A DNA stretch of 10,498 bases from Burkholderiales bacterium (GTDB taxonomy: Bacteria > Pseudomonadota > Gammaproteobacteria > Burkholderiales > Burkholderiaceae_C): the NCBI GenBank assembly GCA_947448105.1, contig CANFNE010000062.1:1-10498 (forward strand). Direction: 5' to 3'. A model generated the notes under the pieces. The model did not search any database and was not told where the DNA came from. It saw only the letters and a program-made list of their open reading frames with translations. Below are positions 1-5,357 of the stretch, one piece after another. Position 1 is the stretch's first letter. Each line of letters opens with the position of its first letter. Position numbers and translations under genes: made by a program.

Positions 1-63
1 CACTGTCCGGACGCGCTGAGCATGCCAAAAGCACGCGCCCGAAAAAACCTCCTGCGAAAGGGC

Positions 64-555
64 CTAGACGCGCAATATCCGCTCGCCGCGTCCAATGCCG
101 CTGGAGCCGGTGCGCACCGTCTCCAAAATCGCGCCCGCCTCAATCGCCTGCAAAAACGCATCGTTCTTGGATTGGTCGCCGGTCAGCTCTATGGTGTAGC
201 TCTTGTCGGTCACATCGATAATGCGGCCCCGGAAGATGTCGGCCATGCGCTTCATTTCTTCGCGCTCCTTGCCCACAGCGCGCACCTTTACCATCATCAG
301 CTCGCGCTCAATGTAAGCGCCCTCGGTCAGATCGACCACTTTGACCACTTCAATCAGGCGGTTCAGGTGCTTGGTGATTTGTTCAATCACGTCGTCCGAA
401 CCGGTGGTTTGGATGGTCATGCGCGACAGGCTGGCGTCTTCGGTGGGCGCTACCGTAAGCGACTCAATGTTGTAGCCACGGGCGGAAAACAGGCCCACCA
501 CCCGGGAAAGAGCGCCCGGTTCGTTTTCCAGCAAAACTGCAATGATGTGTTTCAT
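64..555 (-). CDS. ilvH: Acetolactate synthase small (regulatory) subunit
   Basis: This is the 163-residue regulatory subunit of acetohydroxyacid synthase. It binds the large subunit, raises its activity and carries valine feedback inhibition in the cytoplasm. An N-terminal ACT domain spans about residues 3-75, with the block NEPGALSRVVGLFSARGYN at 11-29. Asn11, Gly14 and Asn29 fall at the same positions as the valine-site residues known in E. coli IlvH, so feedback sensitivity is likely (inference). A C-terminal regulatory domain of about 80 residues follows and ends GRGERILRV, typical of the family. The length is normal. The ATG is supported by a GAGGAA ribosome site (complement of 565-570) 9 bases upstream. 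It lies 116 bases after ilvB on the same strand and is probably co-transcribed with it. The stop is TAG. Confidence 0.96.
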   Translation of the reverse strand: MKHIIAVLLENEPGALSRVVGLFSARGYNIESLTVAPTEDASLSRMTIQTTGSDDVIEQITKHLNRLIEVVKVVDLTEGAYIERELMMVKVRAVGKEREEMKRMADIFRGRIIDVTDKSYTIELTGDQSKNDAFLQAIEAGAILETVRTGSSGIGRGERILRV

Positions 556-671
556 AAGCGTAGATTCCTCTTTTCGCTGCCCTCCCCCTGGCGCGGTAAC
601 GTCAGGGCTTGGCAGGCAATAGATTCGTCAAATAGTGATTGATGTAATTGGCTTGGCAAATGGCGCGGGAC

Positions 672-2447
672 TCAAAGGTCTTCCGCGCCCAGCAGCATTT
701 CGGTAATGCCCTTGCCGGCTTGCACCATGGGGAACACGTTTTCGGTCGGGTCAGTGCGGAAATCCATGAACACCGTGCGGTCCTTCAGGCGGCGCGCCTC
801 GCGCAGCGCGGGCTCCACATCCTCGGGGCGCTCAATCAGCAGGCCCACGTGGCCGTAAGCTTCGGCCAGCTTCACGAAATTGGGCAAAGCGTCCATGTAG
901 CTGTGGCTGTAGCGGCCTTCGTAGTCAATCTCTTGCCACTGGCGCACCATGCCCAGGTAACGGTTGTTCAGCGCACAAATCTTGATGGGCGTGTTGTATT
1001 GCAGGCAGGTGGAAAGTTCCTGGATGCACATTTGCACCGAGCCTTCGCCGGTAATGCAAAACACTTCGCTGTCGGGTTTGGCCAGCTTAATGCCCATGGC
1101 GTAGGGGATGCCCACGCCCATGGTGCCCAGGCCGCCAGAGTTGATCCAGCGGCGCGGCTCGTCAAATTTGTAGTACTGCGCGGCCCACATCTGGTGCTGG
1201 CCCACGTCGGAGGTGATGTAGGTGTCCGCATCCTTGGTCATGTTCCACAGGGTTTCGACCACGTACTGCGGCTTGATGACGTCGCCCTTGCCCAGGCTGT
1301 ACTTCATGCAGTCGCGCTTGCGCCAGCCTTCAATCGTGTCCCACCAGGCGCCCAGGGCGTCGCTGTCGGGTTTGGTGCTGCTTTCTTTGATCATCGCAAT
1401 CAGCTCGACCAGCACTTCTTTGACGTCGCCCACAATGGGAATATCGACCTTCACCCGCTTTGAAATGCTTGAGGGGTCGATGTCTATGTGGATGATCTTG
1501 CGTTCATTTTGCGCAAAATGCTTGGGGTTGCCGATCACGCGGTCGTCGAAGCGGGCGCCCACCGCCAGCAGCACATCGCAGTTTTGCATGGCGTTATTGG
1601 CTTCCACCGTACCGTGCATGCCCAGCATCCCCAGGAATTTACGGTCACTTGCCGGATAGGCACCCAGGCCCATCAAGGTATTGGTGCAGGGGTAACCCAG
1701 CATGTCCACCAGGGTGCGCAGTTCGGCTGACGCGTTGCTCAAGAGCACGCCGCCGCCGGTGTAAATATAGGGGCGCTTGGCCGTGAGCAGCAATTGCAAG
1801 GCCTTGCGAATCTGGCCGCCGTGGCCCTTGCGCACCGGGTTGTAAGACCGCATTTCCACGCTCGCAGGGTAGCCGGCGTAGGGCACTTTCTTGAAGGATA
1901 CGTCCTTCGGAATATCTACCACCACTGGGCCAGGGCGTCCGCTGCGGGCAATATGGAATGCCTTTTTCATCGTCTCAGCCAGGTCGCGCGCGTCCTTAAC
2001 CAAAAAGTTGTGCTTCACGATCGGGCGGGTAATACCCACGGTATCGCATTCCTGGAAAGCGTCCAGGCCAATGGCGTGGGTCGGCACCTGCCCGGTAATG
2101 ATCACCATCGGGATGCTGTCCATGTATGCCGTGGCAATACCGGTAACAGCGTTGGTGACCCCAGGGCCGGAGGTGACAAGCGCCACACCCACGTCGCCCG
2201 TAGCGCGCGCATAGCCGTCAGCCGCGTGAACTGCGGCCTGTTCGTGGCGTACCAACACGTGCTGGATGGTGTCTTGTTTGAAAAACGCGTCGTAAATGTG
2301 CAAAACAGCACCACCGGGGTAACCCCAGATGTACTTGACGTGCTCGGCCTGCAAGGCCTTGACCAAAATCTCTGCTCCGCGGAGTTCGGGGGTTGCGGCT
2401 GCGTCGGCAGCGGCGGCTGAAGCCATTTCGGCTTTTGATAATTCCAT
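672..2447 (-). CDS. ilvB: Acetolactate synthase large (catalytic) subunit
   Basis: This 591-residue ThDP-dependent enzyme condenses two pyruvates to 2-acetolactate, or pyruvate with 2-oxobutyrate to 2-aceto-2-hydroxybutyrate, the first common step to valine, leucine and isoleucine. The N-terminal ThDP pyrimidine domain starts near residue 22 with the catalytic glutamate Glu69 in RHEQAAVHAADGYARATG. The central FAD-binding-like domain contains VGARFDDRVIG (296-306). The C-terminal PP domain has the ThDP/Mg motif GEGS...LNN (467-495), followed by RYLGMVRQWQE. The usual GDG is GEG here. The first 20 residues are alanine-rich and probably not part of the fold. The start is ATG with AAAGG (complement of 2454-2458) about 6 bases upstream. 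The symbol ilvI is also used for this subunit, and sequence alone does not separate the names. Confidence 0.96.
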   Translation of the reverse strand: MELSKAEMASAAAADAAATPELRGAEILVKALQAEHVKYIWGYPGGAVLHIYDAFFKQDTIQHVLVRHEQAAVHAADGYARATGDVGVALVTSGPGVTNAVTGIATAYMDSIPMVIITGQVPTHAIGLDAFQECDTVGITRPIVKHNFLVKDARDLAETMKKAFHIARSGRPGPVVVDIPKDVSFKKVPYAGYPASVEMRSYNPVRKGHGGQIRKALQLLLTAKRPYIYTGGGVLLSNASAELRTLVDMLGYPCTNTLMGLGAYPASDRKFLGMLGMHGTVEANNAMQNCDVLLAVGARFDDRVIGNPKHFAQNERKIIHIDIDPSSISKRVKVDIPIVGDVKEVLVELIAMIKESSTKPDSDALGAWWDTIEGWRKRDCMKYSLGKGDVIKPQYVVETLWNMTKDADTYITSDVGQHQMWAAQYYKFDEPRRWINSGGLGTMGVGIPYAMGIKLAKPDSEVFCITGEGSVQMCIQELSTCLQYNTPIKICALNNRYLGMVRQWQEIDYEGRYSHSYMDALPNFVKLAEAYGHVGLLIERPEDVEPALREARRLKDRTVFMDFRTDPTENVFPMVQAGKGITEMLLGAEDL

Positions 2448-2596
2448 ATTGAACCTTTGTGAATTTCTCTAACGAAAGACCTTGGGTGCCCCTAAGCAAA
2501 CACTTGTGGCGTAGCTTCGGGACTTGAGATCAAGGCCATGGACGCATTGAATGCTGCGCCGGACCGGGACCCGTTTGCGTTTGAGTTGCAAGGCGA

Positions 2597-2605
2597 ATTA
2601 TCGCA
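2597..2605 (-). promoter_or_regulatory. Candidate extended -10 promoter element for ilvB
   Basis: Read on the minus strand the bases are TGC-GATAAT, which matches the TGn extended -10 form with five of six bases of TATAAT. The -35 position at 17-base spacing does not resemble TTGACA, which is tolerated for extended -10 promoters. Transcription would begin near 2590. This is motif inspection only. Confidence 0.3.
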
Positions 2606-2713
2606 TTCCCGGCAGACACGCGGACAGGCGCCGGAAGCAGGTGCAATAATGAAGTCACACAAAACCGCCTGAAAACTGCAATAAATGGTGAATTCCACGT
2701 CTTTTAGCCCCTC

Positions 2714-2719
2714 GGTGAG
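2714..2719 (+). promoter_or_regulatory. Ribosome binding site deciding the TTG start of the sigma gene
   Basis: GGTGAG lies 5 bases before TTG at 2725. An in-frame TGA at 2716-2718 prevents any start further upstream, so the alternatives are this TTG or the ATG at 2791. The ATG would remove the first 22 residues, which look like normal family sequence. Confidence 0.5.
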
Positions 2720-2724
2720 CACTC

Positions 2725-3291
2725 TTGGCCTCTGAGAAAGAGCTTGACGCGTTTTTGCGGGGCGTCGAAAAAAGGGCGTTTAAGCGCTCGATGTACCACG
2801 TACGCAACCAGGAATCGGCCTTGGACATCGTGCAAGACAGCATGATGAAACTGGCACAGCACTACGGCCACAAGCCCATTGAAGAGCTGCCCATGTTGTT
2901 CCAACGGATTTTGAGTAACAGCACGCTGGACTGGTTTCGACGGCAAAAGACCCAGAACGCGCTGTTTACCCATTTGGGCGACTTTGAGTCGTCCGAGGAC
3001 GGCGGCGAATTTGATCTGCTGGAAACTTTGTTGCAAAACAATGAGACAGAGCACGCGGACAATCCCCAAGGCCAGGCCGAACGGGCACAAACTTTGCATA
3101 CGATTGAAGAAGAAATCCAGGATTTGCCAGCGCGTCAACGGGAAGCCTTCCTCATGCGTTACTGGGAAGACATGGACGTTGCAGAAACCGCCAGTGCCAT
3201 GGGGTGTTCGCAAGGGAGCGTAAAAACGCACTGTTCCCGGGCGGTTGCCGCCTTGTCAAAAGCACTGAGAGCCAGAGGAATATTTTTATGA
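2725..3291 (+). CDS. RNA polymerase sigma-70 family (ECF-type) sigma factor
   Basis: This 188-residue protein has the two-domain layout of an ECF sigma factor. Region 2 covers about residues 15-75, with DIVQDSMMKLAQHY and LFQRILSNSTLDWFRRQK (core binding and -10 recognition). An acidic linker (about 85-115) follows. Region 4 covers about 128-182, with LPARQREAFLMRYWEDMDVAETASAMGCSQGSVKTHCSRA as the helix-turn-helix for -35 recognition. The start is a TTG with a GGTGAG ribosome site, and the next in-frame ATG is at 2791. Its stop overlaps the start of the DUF3619 gene (ATGA at 3288-3291), indicating translational coupling. Close relatives in Burkholderiales are usually annotated only as 'RNA polymerase sigma factor', and their regulon is not known to me. 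No anti-sigma domain is recognisable by motif, but the next gene is a candidate. Confidence 0.88.
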   Translation: MASEKELDAFLRGVEKRAFKRSMYHVRNQESALDIVQDSMMKLAQHYGHKPIEELPMLFQRILSNSTLDWFRRQKTQNALFTHLGDFESSEDGGEFDLLETLLQNNETEHADNPQGQAERAQTLHTIEEEIQDLPARQREAFLMRYWEDMDVAETASAMGCSQGSVKTHCSRAVAALSKALRARGIFL

Positions 3292-3716
3292 ACAGCCCGA
3301 CCATCGCCTTTGCGAAAGCCCACCCCCGAATGGACCAATTCGGTGCGCGCATCGCAAACCAGCTTGACGCCGCCACGCAACAGCTCCCGCATGACGTGTT
3401 AGAGCGCCTGCGGGCTGCGCGCACGCAGGCACTGGCAAACCGCAGCGTTTCTGAAACAGCGACGGCCCCGGCAGTTTTTGTCCGAGGCGGCTCCGCCGCA
3501 TTGGGCGGTGGTTTTGGCTTTTGGGGACGTGCCGCAAGCTGGCTGCCACTGGTAGCGCTCACGTTGGGGTTGCTGGGTATCGGAAGCTTGCAAGAGCAAA
3601 TGCGTGCCAGCGAAATTGCCGAAGTCGATGCCGAACTGCTCACCGACGAGCTTCCACCCACGGCCTATACAGACCCCGGTTTTACGCAGTACCTCAAACT
3701 CGGGGGCCGTGACTGA
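3288..3716 (+). CDS. DUF3619 family single-span membrane protein; candidate anti-sigma factor
   Basis: This 142-residue protein matches the DUF3619 family as I remember it. A soluble N-terminal part (1-80) contains FGARIANQLDAATQQLPHDVLERLRAARTQAL, a helical stretch followed by a glycine-rich segment. One hydrophobic helix lies at about 83-101 (SWLPLVALTLGLLGIGSLQ). An acidic C-terminal tail of about 40 residues follows. Basic residues lie before the helix and acidic ones after, which predicts N-in/C-out topology. The ATG overlaps the sigma stop and has AGAGGAA (3274-3280) 7 bases upstream. Membrane anti-sigma factors often have this topology and sit directly after their sigma gene, so an anti-sigma role is a reasonable inference, but no zinc-binding ASD motif (HxxxCxxC) is present. 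A further open stretch upstream in this frame overlaps the sigma gene and is rejected as a start. Confidence 0.85.
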   Translation: MNSPTIAFAKAHPRMDQFGARIANQLDAATQQLPHDVLERLRAARTQALANRSVSETATAPAVFVRGGSAALGGGFGFWGRAASWLPLVALTLGLLGIGSLQEQMRASEIAEVDAELLTDELPPTAYTDPGFTQYLKLGGRD

Positions 3717-3750
3717 TGGGCCTGACGCAATGGCGGAAAGTGCGCGCCTG

Positions 3751-4431
3751 ATGACGATGGTTTACCTACCAGTGACCCGCCTGCGCTGGATCGCCCTGAT
3801 CTGGGCGCTTGGCACTGCATCCTGTGTGTCAGCGCAATCCGAGCCCGCGCCCGCCAGCGCAAAAGCGGCAGACCCCGTTGTTGCAGTATTGCCAACGAAC
3901 GCCGTGCTGGTGGGAGTGGCTTGGTCCACCTTGAGTCCAGCACAACAGGCTGCTTTAGCACCCTTGGAGGCCACTTGGCCCACGCTTTCCTTGGGGCACC
4001 AAAACAAGTGGCTTGCCTTGGTGCAGAAGTACCCAGAGATGGCCGAAGCGGACAAACGCCGACTGCACAGTCGCATGGCGGACTGGGCGGCACTCAGCCC
4101 CAAGAACCGCGAACTCGCCCGCCTGAATTTTGCAGAGACCAAAAAGCTCTCCAACGATGCACGGCTGGCCAACTGGGAAGCCTACCAAGCGCTACCGGAT
4201 AGCAAAAAGCAGGAACTGCTGGAAGCGGCACCCAAGAAACCAGTGGGGGCAGCTGTGGCGGTGAAGCCGGTTGCAGCAAGCAAACTCGCGGAGGTGCCCG
4301 TCACGCGCAAAACACCCGAGCCGGTGCGCTCGGTGGTCAAGCAACGCAACACGGTGGACCGATACACCTTGCTTCCGCAAAGCCAAGTCACCAAAAACAG
4401 CCTTGCCGCTCCGGCCCCGCCCGAGAACTAA
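3751..4431 (+). CDS. DUF3106 family secreted protein
   Basis: This 226-residue protein is probably exported. The N-terminus MTMVYLPVTRLRW is followed by a hydrophobic core and a likely signal peptidase I site after CVSA (28/29). Residues 57-160 match DUF3106: a tryptophan-rich helical pattern with W..LSPAQQAAL, W..LSLGHQNKWLALVQKYPEM, RM.DW..LSPKNRELARLNF and W.AYQ.LP repeated at intervals. The C-terminal 65 residues are Pro/Ala/Lys-rich and probably disordered. The start is uncertain. ATG 3751 has a GGAAAG ribosome site and gives a compact signal peptide. In-frame ATG 3730 would add 7 residues and GTG 3709 would add 14, and neither has a good ribosome site. The function is unknown. The LSPAQ helix pattern recalls periplasmic LTxxQ (Spy/CpxP-like) proteins, which would suit envelope sensing, but this is speculative. 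Confidence 0.8.
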   Translation: MTMVYLPVTRLRWIALIWALGTASCVSAQSEPAPASAKAADPVVAVLPTNAVLVGVAWSTLSPAQQAALAPLEATWPTLSLGHQNKWLALVQKYPEMAEADKRRLHSRMADWAALSPKNRELARLNFAETKKLSNDARLANWEAYQALPDSKKQELLEAAPKKPVGAAVAVKPVAASKLAEVPVTRKTPEPVRSVVKQRNTVDRYTLLPQSQVTKNSLAAPAPPEN

Positions 4432-4481
4432 AACCAAGCTTCCCCGCCACTGCCTGGTGCGGGCATGCCCGGTCCAACGCC

Positions 4482-4979
4482 ATGAACCCCACTGAATCCT
4501 CTACCCCCACACTCAAGCGGCGCATGGCCTGCTGGCTGTATGAAGGCATGCTTTTGTTCGGCGTGGTCTTTATTGCCGGCTACCTGTTTGGCACCCTGAG
4601 CCAAACCCGCAACGCCATGGACAACCGCCATGGCTTGCAGGCCTTTCTTTTTTTGGTGTTCGGGATCTACTTCGTCTGGTTCTGGTCCAAGGGCCAGACA
4701 CTGGCCATGAAGACCTGGCATATCCGGGTGGTGAACCTGGAGGGCCAAGCCCTTACCCAGCAGCGTGCGCTGCTGCGGTATGTGCTGTCATGGGTTTGGA
4801 TCTTGCCGCCGCTGGCGGTCATCTGGCCGCTGGGCCTCACAGGCGGCGAGACCAGCGTACTCTTTTTGGGCTGGGTGGCGGTATGGGCGGTGCTCAGCCG
4901 CTTTCAGCGCGATGGCCAGTTTTGGCACGATGTCTGGGCGGGCACCCGGCTGGTGAACTCCCTACCGATGAGCCGCTAA
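4482..4979 (+). CDS. RDD family integral membrane protein
   Basis: This 165-residue inner-membrane protein has about four hydrophobic segments, near residues 20-38, 53-69, 99-117 and 124-140. RDD family marks are visible: the paired arginines RRMACWLYEG at 13-22, where the usual Asp is Glu21; the central KGQTLAMKTWHIRVVN (70-85); and the C-terminal RDGQFWHDVWAGTRLV (143-158). Some RDD proteins elsewhere have been linked to ion transport, but no activity can be read from this sequence. It is the last gene of the sigma cluster, 50 bases after the DUF3106 gene. The ATG has no strong ribosome site. Its stop lies 10 bases from the convergent glnB stop. Confidence 0.88.
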   Translation: MNPTESSTPTLKRRMACWLYEGMLLFGVVFIAGYLFGTLSQTRNAMDNRHGLQAFLFLVFGIYFVWFWSKGQTLAMKTWHIRVVNLEGQALTQQRALLRYVLSWVWILPPLAVIWPLGLTGGETSVLFLGWVAVWAVLSRFQRDGQFWHDVWAGTRLVNSLPMSR

Positions 4980-5001
4980 AAAATTCGGCTTAAACCGCCG
5001 A
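4978..5001 (-). terminator. Intrinsic terminator of glnB, overlapping its stop codon
   Basis: On the minus strand TCGGC pairs with GCCGA across the 7-base loop GGTTTAA, and the stem is followed by A and six T residues (complement of 4978-4983). The glnB TAA stop (complement of 4990-4992) sits in the loop. The stem is short (5 bp) but mostly GC. The T-run runs into the last codons of the convergent RDD gene. There is no T-run on the plus strand, so it should act in one direction only. Confidence 0.5.
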
Positions 5002-5328
5002 TTCGTCCTGCTCGCCGGTGCGGATGCGCACCACACGCTCCACACTGGTGACAAAAATCTTGCCGTCGCCAATCTTGCCGGTGTAGGCGGCCTTGATGAT
5101 GGCCTCTACGCAGCGGTCCAGGTCTTCGGTCTTGACGACCACTTCCACCTTCACCTTGGGCAAAAAGTCCACCACGTATTCAGCGCCGCGGTACAGCTCG
5201 GTATGGCCTTTTTGGCGGCCAAAGCCCTTGACTTCGGTGACCGTCAGGCCTGTTGCGCCGCATTCGGCCAGGGCTTCGCGCACTTCTTCGAGCTTGAACG
5301 GTTTGATGATGGCGGTGATTTGTTTCAT
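4990..5328 (-). CDS. glnB: PII nitrogen regulatory protein
   Basis: This 112-residue PII signal protein is a cytoplasmic trimer. It senses ATP/ADP and 2-oxoglutarate, is uridylylated according to glutamine level, and controls enzymes, transporters and NtrB by contact. The alignment to E. coli GlnB is without gaps by eye: Lys9, the T-loop 37-55 (GRQKGHTELYRGAEYVVDF) with the uridylylation site Tyr51, Lys58, the signature TGKIGDGKIFV at 83-93 with Lys90, and Arg101/Arg103 for nucleotide binding. The start MKQITAIIKPFK is the family start, and longer in-frame extension is rejected. It lies 29 bases after nadE and is probably co-transcribed. GlnB and GlnK are hard to tell apart. The absence of an adjacent amtB favours GlnB. 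Confidence 0.95.
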   Translation of the reverse strand: MKQITAIIKPFKLEEVREALAECGATGLTVTEVKGFGRQKGHTELYRGAEYVVDFLPKVKVEVVVKTEDLDRCVEAIIKAAYTGKIGDGKIFVTSVERVVRIRTGEQDESAV

Positions 5329-5357
5329 GGCAAAGTCCAGGACAGGAAAGGTGCGCC

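Larger units (their letters stand above)
2448..2724. other. Intergenic region between ilvB and the sigma gene (divergent promoters expected)
   Basis: These 277 bases separate two divergently transcribed genes and must hold a promoter for each. On the minus strand TGCGATAAT (complement of 2597-2605) looks like an extended -10 box for ilvB, which would leave a leader of about 140 bases. On the plus strand two TGCAATAA copies (2642-2649 and 2677-2684) resemble extended -10 boxes for the sigma gene. No convincing -35 partner was found for any of them. No leader peptide rich in Val, Leu or Ile was found upstream of ilvB, so classical ribosome-mediated attenuation is not supported. Confidence 0.6.

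Noticed and set aside
556..671. Internal promoter between ilvB and ilvH
   Set aside because: A minus-strand TTGCCA resembles a -35 box, but the matching -10 is poor (ACTATT at 17-base spacing). The genes are more simply read as one transcript.
648..1463. Plus-strand open frame of 271 codons opposite ilvB
   Set aside because: It is antisense to the conserved ThDP domain of IlvB, has low-complexity His/Ala/Val-rich composition and no plausible ribosome site.
2492..2722. Minus-strand ORF of 76 codons in the ilvB upstream region
   Set aside because: It shows no family resemblance, has an uneven composition and overlaps the likely promoters of both neighbours. It could only be kept if conserved in relatives.
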